A stretch of 64,000 bases of DNA from NCBI GenBank assembly GCA_950097015.1, contig CATNEN010000007.1:6500001-6564000 (forward strand), written 5' to 3'. A program made the translations under genes and the position numbers. A model generated the notes under the pieces. It was not told where the DNA came from. It did no database searches and saw nothing but the letters and a program-made list of their open reading frames with translations. Of this stretch, positions 31,992 through 42,786 are shown piece by piece; the first letter of the stretch is position 1, and each line of letters opens with the position of its first letter. This DNA comes from Macrostomum hystrix (lineage: Eukaryota; Platyhelminthes; Macrostomidae).

Positions 31992-33041
31992 TATCAATGT
32001 AACCGTTAACCGCCGCGGTGGCGGCGTCCAAGGTGGCGGCCGAGGCGGCGGTGGCGGCGTCCACGGTGGTGGCGGCGGCGGTGGCGGCGTCCGCGATGGT
32101 GGTGGCGGCTACGGCGGCCGAGGCGGCGGTGGCGGCGTCCACGCTGGTGGCGGCGGCGGTGGCAGCGTCCGCGGCGGTGGTGGCGGCTTCGGCGGTGGCG
32201 GCGGCGGTAGCGGCTATGGCGGTGGCGGCGGCGGTGGCGGTTACGGCGGTGGCGGTCAAGGCGGCGGTGGCGGCTACGGCGGTGGCGTCTACGGCGGTGG
32301 CGGCTATGGCGGTGGCGTCTACGGCGGTGGCGGCGACGGCGGCAGTGGCGGCCTAGCGCCTTTCGGTGGCGGCTACGGCGGCAGTGGCGGCTACGGCGGC
32401 GGTGACGGCCGAGGTGACGGCCGAGGCGGCGGTGACGGCCGAAGCGGTGGCGGCCGAGGCGGTGGCGGCTACGGCAGCGGTGGCGGCGGCGGCGGCGGTG
32501 GTGGCGGTGACCGAGGCGGTGGTGTGCGCGGTGGCGGCCGTGTTTGTGGAGGTGCCAGCGCTGGCCGTTTATGTTAGTTTTCCATTTAGTTATCATTTGA
32601 ATAGAGCATTTTTTCATAGAGTGCATGAGTTTCTTTCTATTTACTTTGGTTTTTTTATTTGCAGTATGCCATCGATGTTGCGGTCTCGGGCATGTTGCCC
32701 GAGACTGCAAAAAGAGAAGCCGCAGCCGCAGCCGCAGCGGCGCCCGCTGTGAAAACAGCAGCCGCCGCCATAAAAGCAGCAGTAGCAACAGCAGCAGCAG
32801 CAGTAGCAACAGCAAAAGCAGTAGCAGCAGCAGCAGCAAAAGCAGCAGTCGCGTAAGTTTCTGCGTTCGAACAGAATTATATATTTTGTATTTAAAAAGG
32901 CAATAAATTTTCATATTACAAATGTAAGGTAATCCTCTTCAGCAGGAGCAGCCCCAGCAGCAGCAGGAGCAGCCCCAGCAGCAGCAGCAAGAGCAGCCAC
33001 AGCATCAGATAAGGCCAAAGCAGCCCTGCGTCATGCAGTAG
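31992..33041 (+). CDS. Gly-rich, CCHC zinc-knuckle, RS/Gln-rich RNA-binding protein, 3' exons inside element A
   Basis: Three exons join in frame: 31992-32572, 32665-32852, 32943-33041 (stop TAG). The first opens with INVTVNRR, which looks like the last strand of an RRM, then about 180 residues of GGYGG, GGGG and RGG repeats. The second encodes a CCHC zinc knuckle (CHRCCGLGHVARDC, CX2CX4HX4C) followed by an SRSRSRS run and poly-Ser. The third is a Gln/Pro/Glu-rich tail. RRM, zinc knuckle and RS is the plan of SRSF7-type splicing factors, with an unusually long Gly domain. No RRM exon is found upstream within the element, so this may be a captured gene fragment. Alternatively it is a host gene invaded by the elements. 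Confidence 0.6.
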
Positions 33042-33061
33042 GGGCAAAATTGAAATTGTTT

Positions 33062-33345
33062 AACAGAATAAGGGAATAGCTGATGGGGAATAAGGTAGTA
33101 GCTGATTGGGAATAAGGTAGTAGCTGATTGGGAATAAGGTAGTAGCTGATTGGGAATAAGGTAGTAGCTGATTGGGAATAATGTAGTAGCTGATTGGGAA
33201 TAAGGGAGTAGCTGATTGGGAATAAGGGAATAGCTGATTGGGAATAAGGGAATAGCTGATTGGGTTTAAGGGAATAGCTGATAGGGAATTTGGGAATAAG
33301 GGAATTGCTGATGGGGAATTTGGGAATAAGGGAATTACTGTGGAT
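33062..33345. repeat. 22-bp minisatellite at the 3' side of element A
   Basis: About twelve units of AGCTGATTGGGAATAAGGTAGT with drift, starting 20 bp after the stop codon of the Gly-rich gene. Confidence 0.9.
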
Positions 33346-33684
33346 ATTATTTTGGCGCAGGCCTGTGTTTGGCAATCCATGTGCCTCTGGATTAAAAAAT
33401 GAGGTAATAATTTTGCCAACAGTATACTCTGTGCAGTTTATGCAAATGCAGACTGTGGGTATGCAGTTGTCTAAATTTACCGTTAAGCATCAACCAACAG
33501 CATGTGGATTCTTATAGTTTGCATTTTCCCTTAATCTACTTTCAATTTATGAGTCATTAGCTGTGCTGTTAATGGCTTATTTAAACTTTTCAGGCAAGAA
33601 ATTTTGCGCAAAATACTCTGCTCTCTCATCTCAATGAAGATCACATCTTCATTACTAGCCTAGTTAGGTCGAAGTGCAGTCCGG

Positions 33685-33737
33685 AAAAATTGCCAACGAG
33701 GAGCGAAGCGAGCGTAGCTCCTCGTTGGCAATTTTTT
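33685..33737. mobile_element. 53-bp hairpin insertion in element B
   Basis: Perfect 20-bp arms (33685-33704 and 33717-33736) with a 12-base loop. Element C has the uninterrupted site, and CGG flanks both sides here, consistent with a 3-bp target duplication. Confidence 0.75.
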
Positions 33738-34724
33738 CGGACAAACGAGACCGAGATAAGATGTCCCGGAGACTCCCCCAACGTAAAATCAACGTTTTGG
33801 AAAATAAAATTGATGCAGAATTAAAACCACTTGAGATGAAACCATGTGTGACCCCTCTATGGACGTAAAACATTTAGGGCTACAAGATGTGTGACGTGAA
33901 AGTTCCATAGCAACGCGTCTTGGTTGCCATGGCAACAAAAAAGTGACTTTTTTAGACCCGTCCAAATCTTGAATCTCAAAAAATAAGGATTCACAATATG
34001 GAGTCAAAAATTGATTGAACCCAACTTTTGGCGAATTTTCAGACCTACAAGACACTGATTGGTTATTTTCCGCTAAATGCTTACCTTGATAGGTAATTCT
34101 GTAAAAGTGTGTTTTTTAAGTGTCAAAAAATGCGCATTTTTTTCAACTTTCAACTTCCTTTGAGCTGCGTCATTCTAACGATGGCACCTGGGACTCTTAC
34201 ATGACGCACGACTTTAACCAAGATACTCACTTTAAGTGTACATTCGCACCTGTTAATTACATTAGAATATTCGACGGTAGGTATTCGAACCGAAATAAAG
34301 GAAATTCAACCTTGTTGCGAGACTCTAAAAAGTACATGAATGCGGTCATTTAGGTAAGATCTACATGTTTATAATACATTTTGAGCCGTTTCGTTGCACT
34401 GACTCTGAGCCATACACTGCTAAAGTCGATAAACGTGATTTAGGCTATTTTTATGCATTTTTCATGATACAAATGTACAAAAAATAAGAAACGACGACAT
34501 GCTAGGAAAATCAGACTTTTTAGGCAAGGTGCACAACTAAATTGCGCACAATATGTATATCTTGAAATTTCGTCTTAGTTTATTGAAGTCGCTGCCGGTA
34601 CAGAAATGTACTTTAACGACGGTACGGGGGGCTTGCATATCGAACATACTTTTTAGCCTGTAACTTTTGAGCGGATTACCGGAGCGCGACGCACTTGGTG
34701 TCATTGAACTACATTTTAGATGTA

Positions 34725-35780
34725 CTTTAATTTGAATGTATGTTCGCTGTCATTGCACGATGCGTTGTACACCTCAGGTCAGGTCACGTGACTTTCTGGA
34801 AATGAAATAATGAATTTGTACCTATACTAAGGATAGGTGAAGCGTAAGAATGAGCCAAAATTTGTACTTATTAGAAACACCTAGATGACTACTATCAGAA
34901 AAAATGATATTCACGTCTGTCAGTTGCAAAATTTTGTTATAATTGACTTATATCGAAAAATCGAAAAACGTGATTTTGTGCAAAAACAACCCATATGAGC
35001 ACACATAGGGTGAAAAATTTATTGATTTTCGCTATGAGGTTCTTAGCTTCCAAGAGCACTATTGTGCCCAGTAAACACGTACAGATGACTGCTATCTTCG
35101 TTAGTGTGCGAAAATTCGTATTTTTACGCTAATAACATTTACCGAATTACGAGGTTCCGGTGTTATGCGTGTTTTTGCTATATTTCACGCTACCATTTAT
35201 TAACGATGCTACGCCAGGCCTTCAGTGTGGTGTCAATAATTAGCATTTAAAAAGTGCTTTAATTTGAGTGTATGTTCGCTGGCATTGCACGATGCGTTGT
35301 ACACCTCAGGCCAGGTCACGTGACTTGCTGGAAATGAAATAATGACTTGTACCTATACTAGGGATAGGTGAAGCATAAGAATGACCCATATTAGTACTTA
35401 TTAGAAACATCTAGATGACTACTCTCAGAAAAAGTGACATTCACGTCTGTCAGTAGCAAAAAAATTTTTTAATTGACTCTTAAAATCGAAAAACGTGATT
35501 TTGTGCAAAAACAACCCATTTGAGCACTACATAGGGTGGAAAATATATTAATTTTCGCTATGAGGTTCTTAGCTTCCAAGAGCACTATTGTGCCCAGTAA
35601 ACACGTACAGATTGCTGCTATCTTCGTTAGTGTGCGAAAATTCGTATTTTGACGCTATTAACATTTTACCGAATTACGAGGTTCCGGTACTATGCGTTTT
35701 TTTGCTTTATTTCACGCTGCCATTTATTAACGATGCTACGCCAGGCCTTCAGTGTGGTGTCAATAAATAGCATTTAGCAA
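34725..35780. repeat. Internal tandem duplication in element B (unit about 535 bp)
   Basis: 34,725-35,245 and 35,259-35,780 are near copies, recognisable by GCACGATGCGTTGTACACCT and CGCCAGGCCTTCAGTGTGGT in each. Element C has one copy (41,744-42,260). Confidence 0.85.
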
Positions 35781-36060
35781 GTGCTTTAAGATGACATCAT
35801 GCGCATTGCGTTGCGTAAAAGTGTGGGTCCACAGTTCTGTAATAAGTTAAAATGACCTGATTTCGCAAAAATCTTTAAAAGAAAAAATACCAAGTAGGTA
35901 ACTAAAAAGCCTTCTGACACTGAATAAAAAATGCACAGAAAAGTGCTATTTTGTAACGTAAAAAGTCTTGCGTCCTGCAAAATTTTCTATGGTGACTTTT
36001 TGGAGCCTTTAAGTGTACAAACGTGCGCATTTTTAAAGCTGTTGAACTTACTTTTTGAGT

Positions 36061-37136
36061 TTCAGGCACAATTAAATTGTGCCTGAGCAGCTGGTAACGG
36101 CTGTGATGGCCCTGTACCAGGAGACCAGGGCGGCAGTTGTGACGCCGGACGGCCTATCCGATTTCTTCGACACGACCTCCGGTGTGCTGCAGGGCGACAC
36201 ACTCGCCCCCTTTCTGTTCGTCCTGGTCCTGGACTGGGTGCTGCGCACTGGCCTCCCTGACGACGCCAACGGCTTTCTGCTCTGTCGCAGGACAAGCAGC
36301 CGACACCCCGAAAGACGACTCTCTGTCCTGGCGTACGCGGACGACCTGGCGCTGCTGTCCAGCTCAATCGAAGGTGCTCAGCATCTGCTGGACAAGCTGA
36401 CTGCGGCGGCGGCAATGGTCGGGCTGTCCGTGAACACCAAGAAAACAATGGTGCTGACCGTCCCAAATGACCTCAACGGCGAGATCCTCTGCCACAGCGT
36501 AAATGGGCAAGCGGCATTGCTGCCGCGCTGCGAGACCTTCATCTATCTCGGCGGTCAAGTGCCCGACATCCTGGACGACATGGCGCGACGCAGGGCGCTT
36601 GCCTGGGCAGCCTTTCGCACCCTGCGGACTGTCCTGCAGTGCCCCACGCTGCCGGATCGGCTGAGAGGGCGGTTGTTTCAAGCCGTCATAGAGACCGTCT
36701 TTCTCTACAACGCTCAAACGTGGACTCTGAACGGCACACAGGAGAAGCAACTCGATGCCGCCCACGCCGGACTCCTGCGAGCCGCCTTCGGCGTCCACTA
36801 TTCGCCGACTGCCGTCACCAACACCAGCAACGATGAGCTCTATCGCCGGGCCCAGCTCTGCCGGCCAAGTCAGCTGCTGCGCATCCGGCGCCTGCAGCTG
36901 GCTGGCCACGTCATCCGTGCGGAGCAGCGCTGCCCCGAGCCACTGCAGGACGTGCTGCTGCTTTCCCTGCAGGGGCCCCGGCGGCGTGGTCAGGCGAGGG
37001 CGCTACGCTATCCTGAACTGCTATTGACTGACGCTGAGATCTCTGACCCTCGTGGACTGACAATTCTGCGCCACTCTGCTCTTGCGCGTGCCTTTTGACG
37101 GCAGCCCCTCTGGCTTCGGCCTTGGGTTGTCGTCCT

Positions 37137-37167
<31 letters not shown>
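36061..37167 (+). mobile_element. 5'-truncated non-LTR retrotransposon (LINE)
   Basis: Carries the C-terminal part of a reverse transcriptase on the plus strand and ends in a (TTG)n tail. TGAGT flanks it on both sides (36056-36060 and 37168-37172), while element C has the intact empty site CTTTTTGAGTGCATATTTTG, which proves the insertion. A 25-bp perfect palindrome sits at the 5' junction. Confidence 0.9.
36076..37098 (+). pseudogene. LINE reverse transcriptase, C-terminal fragment
   Basis: One open frame of about 340 residues. Contains the RT motif GVLQGDTLAPFLF, the catalytic YADDLALL box and FIYLGG, then the thumb and C-terminal region with FLYNAQTWTLN. RTE/CR1-group elements share these features; the exact clade is not certain. 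The endonuclease and the first half of the RT are missing through 5' truncation, so it is not autonomous. Confidence 0.88.
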
Positions 37168-37169
<2 letters not shown>

Positions 37170-37172
37170 AGT

Positions 37173-39369
37173 GCATATTTTGAAAATAAGCATTTTATAA
37201 ATTGTATAACAAAATTTAATATAAAAAAAAATAAGTTGCTACAGAAACTGAAAAAAAGCATTTTTAAATAATAAAATTGTACATTACAGTCGTTCTGTTT
37301 CTTATAATTTCTACAAAAAAAATAAATTTAAATCGGTTATGTTTACAATAGTTTAATTGCTGTAGGACAAATTTGACCTCAAATTTTCAAAGCAACTTAT
37401 CCAAGCAAACGCTATCTAAATCTGAAATCTTTTCAAGCTTCAATTTGTAGCTATAATATTCGGTTTTGTTAAGCTATTTATTTGTATCCTACTACCTTAT
37501 ATATAATTATTGTACAATATATTATATTATTCAAGTTTTAATTGTAATATATTCAATTGTTATCAATTTTACACTGTAAGTCTAAGCTTCTAATTTTATT
37601 TTAAATACTAACTGATGTATAAAGCTCGCTGTCTGTTGTTCGTTGACTTTTTATAATTTTTTTAGAGACTCAAGCAAGCAATTATTTTTATTATTCAAAC
37701 TGTCTTTACTTTTTGAAGGTGTGAATGGTTAAGCAGATGCGTTTAAGTATTGAATGAGATTCTTAGCAGTTAAATGCAATAATGCAGTTTTGTGATCGAT
37801 AGTTGCTGAATTTTTATCAAAGAAAAGCTCTTGAAATACACCATTTGCTTTTTTGTCAATTAATTAATTGCCTTTTGGTGATTTATAGTGTAATTCGCAG
37901 CAATGGCTGGTGAATTCTTTTAAGCAAAGCACTTAAAAAGAAAATCACTTGCCTTTTTGGCGATTAATTGCCTTTGGTGATTAATAGCACAATGTGCACT
38001 GCAATGGTTGCTGAATTCCTATGAGCAAAGCACATGAAATGCACAATTTGCCTTTTTGGTGATTAATTGCCTTTTGTCAATTTATTGCCTTTTGGCAAGC
38101 AATTTGCACTGCAATGGCTGCTGAATTTCTATAAGCAAAGCACTTAGAAAGCTTATGTTTGCTTGAGATACAATTTAAATATTCTTTTTAAAAAATAAAC
38201 ACTATTGAGTGGGTGCTGTGCATAAATTTGCCTTTTGGCAGCTTAAATACAATTTTGTGAATAAATTATTGCATACAGCACTGTCTACAAACTGTGCAGT
38301 GAAAGTCCTTTAAAATGTGAGTAGCATTTATTAACCTCCACAGTGTAAAATATTTTTACTGTCTAAAATTTCTATAAAAATATTGTTGTTTGCTTTGTAA
38401 GTCTCATTGTACCATGAGGTTAGTTAAATGTTCAACGCTTTTTGTTTTTGACACAGCAGTATTTTTCTCTCAACATTGATTTTGATATTGATTGATTGAT
38501 TTGTTTTGTTTTGCATTTTTTAAAAGCTGTTGTGTCTAATTTTGGACTTAGCTAAATGATCAGGCTATACCTACCTAATGTTGGGTAACTTTTATTGAAT
38601 GGCAATGCATTTCACTGCAAAGTTGCATCCAGTGGTTTTACTTACCTGTGGGTATTAAAAGTCTACTTTTAATGCTGAATGTCTTGGAAAATATCTTTTT
38701 AAATTATAGTGAACAGAATTGGAGTGCCAAACAGTTTTTAAAAACTAATTTTGTTGTTCATTCTAAGATTATTTTTACGTAAAATGTAAAATTAATTGAG
38801 GTAGCATGTTCACTTTTAACTTTGTAATTATTACTATTGCCAGCTATGCTACTTAGCCCAGTTGCACAATAATTAATAAACAATATTTTATTGTTTTTAT
38901 TATTGAATTCTGAATATATTGATTACATGGTATTTTTCTACCAATAGCATATATTTTATTTTTCTGATTTTTCTCTTTACAATTTGTAATCCAAATATAC
39001 AGAATGTCTAAGATTTTCTATTATGAGTATTATTTTATTATTTCTGAGACCTTTGTATACAGTGTTAATTTATGTTACTGGGTTCGATTTTCAAGTCTAT
39101 TTAGTGGAACTTTATGATAAGAAATTAATGAATAGTTAATTATAACTAATTAGTTGCACAGGACATCTGTAACTAAAAATACTTAGCATCTCTAAGTAGT
39201 TTACAATAGTTTAGCATTTTTAGGGTTTTTTATGTGTTGCAAAACTGTTTGCTTTCTACAGTATTTTGTTTAGGGCTGCATCTGTAATTGGAAACAATAA
39301 GGTTCTGGATATCTACGTTTCAGGCTTCAAAACATTATTATTTTTTTATTGGGGGTGACACCTTTGCAG
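37173..39369. other. Element B interior: AT-rich, repetitive, no gene recognised
   Basis: Homologous to 42,543-44,031 in element C. Between 37,790 and 38,160 there are three to four imperfect units of about 105-125 bp with AATTGCCTTTTGG and GCAATGGCTGCTGAATT blocks. Confidence 0.7.
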
Positions 39370-39515
39370 AAGACTACAGCAGCGGTGGCGGTGATCGCGG
39401 AGGCGGTGGTGGCTTCGGCCGTGGAGGTGTCTTTGGCCACGGCGGTGGCAGAGGCCGCGGTGGTGGCTTTGGAGGAGGCTTCGGCGGAGGTGGAATCGGC
39501 CGCAGCGGCAATTGA
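39370..39515 (+). CDS. RGG/Gly-rich terminal exon fragment in element B
   Basis: A CCTTTGCAG acceptor is followed by a frame encoding DYSSGGGDRGGGGGFGRGG, HGGGRGRGGG and a final GRSGN before TGA. RGG boxes are typical of RNA-binding and nucleolar proteins. Neighbouring intronic sequence resembles that upstream of the Gly-rich exon in element A, so both may derive from the same gene family. No upstream exon is recognised. Confidence 0.4.
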
Positions 39516-39694
39516 GGCGGCCACAGTGGAGGAGCCGGCCGCAGCGGCAATGGAGGCGGCCGCCAAAAATGGAGGCGCCCCCAAATCCACTAATTCGCCC
39601 TTAAACCCAATCACCGTGTGCAGTTCAAAAGCTGCATTCCATAAAAAATTTTCACAGAGAGCAGTCAAGTCGAATGCTGCTGTCAGCGACGACT

Positions 39695-40245
39695 CCGAAC
39701 GGGGGGCGGCTGCTGCTAGCGCGGCGAGCGACTTTTGCAACCCCAACCAAGGGGCGGCTGCTGCTAGCATGGCAAGCGACTTTTGCAACCCCAACCAAGG
39801 GGCGGCTGCTGCTAGCGCGGCGAGCGACTTTTGCAACCCCAACCAAGGGGCGGCTGCTGCTAGCGCGGCGAGCGACTTTTGCAACCCCAACCAAGGGGCG
39901 GCTGCTGCTAGCATGGCAAGCGACTTTTGCAACCCCAACCAAGGGGCGGCTGCTGCTAGCGCGGCGAGCGACTTTTGCAACCCCAACCAAGGGGCGGCTG
40001 CTGCTAGCGTGGCAAGCGACTTTTGCAACCCCAACCAAGGGGCGGCTGCTGCTAGCGTAGCAAGCGACTTTTGCAACTCAAACCAAGGGGCGGCTGCTGC
40101 TAGCGTGGCAAGCGACTTTTGCAACTCAACCAAGGGGCGGCTGCTGCTAGCGTGGCAAGCGACCTTTGCAACTCAACCAAGGGGCGGCTGCTGCTAGCGC
40201 GGCGAGCGACTTTTGCAACCCCAACCAAGGGGCGGCTGCTGCTAG
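39695..40245. repeat. 48-bp satellite, about 11-12 copies, in element B
   Basis: Unit CAAGGGGCGGCTGCTGCTAG followed by CGCGGCGAGCGACTTTTGCA and ACCCCAAC. Being a multiple of three, it leaves open frames on both strands (for example a GAAAASAASDFCNPNQ repeat), but nothing shows it is translated. Confidence 0.93.
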
Positions 40246-42740
40246 AGCTGCTGCCGCTACCAGCGCTAACGATATTGAGAGGGGGGCTGGTCGGGAAGGC
40301 CAGTAGCTGCAGCTGACTGTTAAACGGGGCTTCATCTCGCTGCTTTTAATATATTTTTTATTAATTAAAACTAAAGTTCTTGTCTTCGTTCCTCGAACCC
40401 AGTTTCTGTTTAAGGCAGTGTTTTCACACTGTACTCATTAAGCACTCTTAAGTACTCTGGTAGTCTTTAAGGGCGTAGCAATAGAGTACTCTGGTATTCT
40501 TTTAAAGTGCGTACTTTAAAGTAGGCAAGCACTTTTTAAAGTGCAACGCATTTCAGTCTGTCATCATCAATCCTAATTTTGTACTATATAAAAGTCTCAA
40601 TAATCGCTGGTACAACGTAAAATTATTATATTTATTATATGCATTTTAAAGTTACCATGCTTAGTGAATAACAAATATGTTCGGTCCCATTAATTATATC
40701 CTACGTACTGAAGTAACGCAACATCTAAATTATAAATTAATTTAGTATTTAAATATTATGTTCCAACCTGTCCATCCTGGTGATTCGAGTTGAATAACTG
40801 AGCATTTTAATTAATTAAATTTAATATATATGGTAACGTGGCTTGATGGCACCGCTCGTGTGTGTGTCTGCCCATTCGTGTTGTTGCATGTACAAAACAA
40901 GTGCTGTTTTGGATAAAAATTTGTGGATCATCTTTCCTTTAATTATCTGTTTACGTTTTTTGACAGGTGGGCATAGGTAGATAGATCTACTGTCTCTCTC
41001 ACTCTCCGATTCTCCACGCTCCCTCCCGCTGTTTTCAATTATGTTCCCTAATAAAAACTAAAAAATCGCTTTCCTCCCTCCATATGTGGGTCCGATTGGA
41101 GGTAGGGGGCGATTTTTTGATGCAGTAGTCTGCTTTATTAAAGTGCTTCAGTCAGTATCCTCAGTACAAATAGGCCGCTAAGTTTTGAAATATTTACAAA
41201 GGTTTTTGTTCATTTTATTGGGTGACATGATGAGAAGTAAAAAATAATTTCGAAATATTAAGCAATATTAATGCACTTCGACCTGCTAAGGTGGCACACC
41301 TTCAATCTAGTTAGGTCGAAGTGCAGTTCGGACAAACGAGACCGAGATAAGATGTCCCGGAGACTCCCCCAACGTAAAATCAACGTTTTGGAAAATAAAA
41401 TTGATGCAGAATTAAAACCACTTGAGATGAAACCATGTGTGACCCCTCTATGGACGTAAAACATTTAGGGCTACAAGATGTGTGACGTGAAAGTTCTATA
41501 GCAACGCGTCTTGGTTGCCATGGCAACAATAAAGTGACTTTTTTTAGACCCGTCGAAATCTTGAATCTCAAAAAAAAAGGATTCGCAATATGGAGTCAAA
41601 AATTGATTGAACCCAACTTTTGTACTTTAACGACGGTACGGGGGGCTTGCATATCGAACATACTTTTTAGCCTGTAACTTTTGAGAGGATTACCGGAGCG
41701 CGACGCGCTTGGTGTCATTGAACTACAATTTAGATGTACTTTAATTTGAATGTATGTTCGCTGTCATTGCACGATGCGTTGTACACCTCAGGTCAGGTCA
41801 CGTGACTTGCTGGAAATGAAATAATGAATTTGTACCTATACTAAGGATAGGTGAAGCGTAAGAATGACCCATATTTGTACTTATTAGAAACATCTAGATG
41901 ACTACTCTCAGAAAAAGTGACATTCACGTCTGTCAGTTGCAAAAAAGTTTTATAATTGACTCTCAAAATCTGAAAACGTGATTTTGTACAAAAACAACCC
42001 ATTTGAGCACTACATAGGGCGGAAAATATATTAATTTTCGCTATGAGGTTCTTAGCTTCCAAGAGCACTATTGTGCCCAGTAAACACGTACAGATTGCTG
42101 CTATCTTCGTTAGTGTGCGAAAATTCGTATTTTGACGCTAATAACATTTTACCGAATTACGAGGTTCCGGTACTATGCGTTTTTTTGCTTTATTTCACGC
42201 TGCCATTTATTAACGATGCTACGCCAGGCCTTCAGTGTGGTGTCAATAAATAGCATTTAGCAAGTGCTTTAAGATGACATCATGCGCATTGCGTTGCGTA
42301 AAAGTGTGGGTCCACAGTTTGGTAATAAGTTAAAAAGACCTGATTTCGCAAAAATCTTTAAAAGAAGAAAATACCAAATAGGTAACTAAAAAGCCTTTTG
42401 AAACTGAATAAAAAATGCACATAAAAGTGCTATTTTGTAACGTAAAAAGTCTTGCGTCCTGCAAAAATCTTCTATGGTGACTTTTTGGAGCCGTGAAGTG
42501 AAAAAACGTGCGCATTTTTAAACCTATTGAACTTACTTTTTGAGTGCATATTTTGAAAATAATTATTTTATGAATTGTATAACAAAATTTAATTGAAGAA
42601 AAAAATAATTGCTTCAGAAAATAAATTATAATAATTTTTATATAAATTAATTGTACATTTCAGTCGCTCTGTTCCATATAGTTTCTACAAGAAAATAAAA
42701 TTCAAATCGGCTATGTTAACAGTAGCAAAATTTGTCGTAC

Positions 42741-42786
42741 AAGGACCACTAGAAGAAGATCTTACCTCTTCTTCTAGTGGTCCTAG
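42741..42786. mobile_element. 46-bp hairpin insertion with 9-bp target duplication in element C
   Basis: Perfect 18-bp arms (42742-42759 and 42767-42784) flanked by TTGTCGTAC on both sides (42732-42740 and 42787-42795). Absent at the equivalent site near 37,358 in element B. Confidence 0.75.

Larger units (their letters stand above)
28197..33664. mobile_element. Element A: Helentron/HINE-like rolling-circle transposon
   Basis: The 5' end TTGAGATGAGAGAGC (28197-28211) is repeated inverted as GCTCTCTCATCTCAA at 33620-33634, just inside the 3' end. That is followed by a perfect 9-bp stem-loop AATGAAGAT-CAC-ATCTTCATT (33633-33653) and CTAG. The dynein copy at 12,416 shows the sequence without the element on the left side, and insertion falls at a TT. 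Asymmetric inverted repeats, a 3' stem-loop and T|T insertion are the published hallmarks of Helentrons. No Rep/helicase is seen. It carries exons of an RNA-binding protein (31,992-33,041) and AT-rich sequence distantly similar to elements B and C. Confidence 0.65.
33664..41311. mobile_element. Element B: Helentron/HINE-like rolling-circle transposon
   Basis: The 5' end TTAGGTCGAAGTGCA (33664-33678) reappears inverted as TGCACTTCGACCT at 41272-41284, followed by stem-loop AAGGTG-GCA-CACCTT (41288-41302), CAAT and CTAG (41307-41310). It begins at the TT that terminates element A and ends at the TT where element C begins. Homologous to element C over 33,742-36,060, 37,168-39,190 and 40,325-41,311. 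It holds a LINE insertion, a hairpin insertion, a 0.5-kb internal duplication, an RGG exon and a 48-bp satellite. No transposase or Rep/Hel is seen. Confidence 0.65.

Noticed and set aside
31966-32914. Long open frames on the minus strand over the Gly-rich exon
   Set aside because: They are by-products of the GGC-repeat composition. The plus-strand frame has splice sites in phase, a zinc knuckle and a proper stop.
39349-40197. 282-codon Ala-rich open frame across the RGG exon and 48-bp satellite
   Set aside because: It reads the Gly/Arg-rich segment out of its natural frame and then a satellite whose unit is a multiple of three. No splice or start context supports it.
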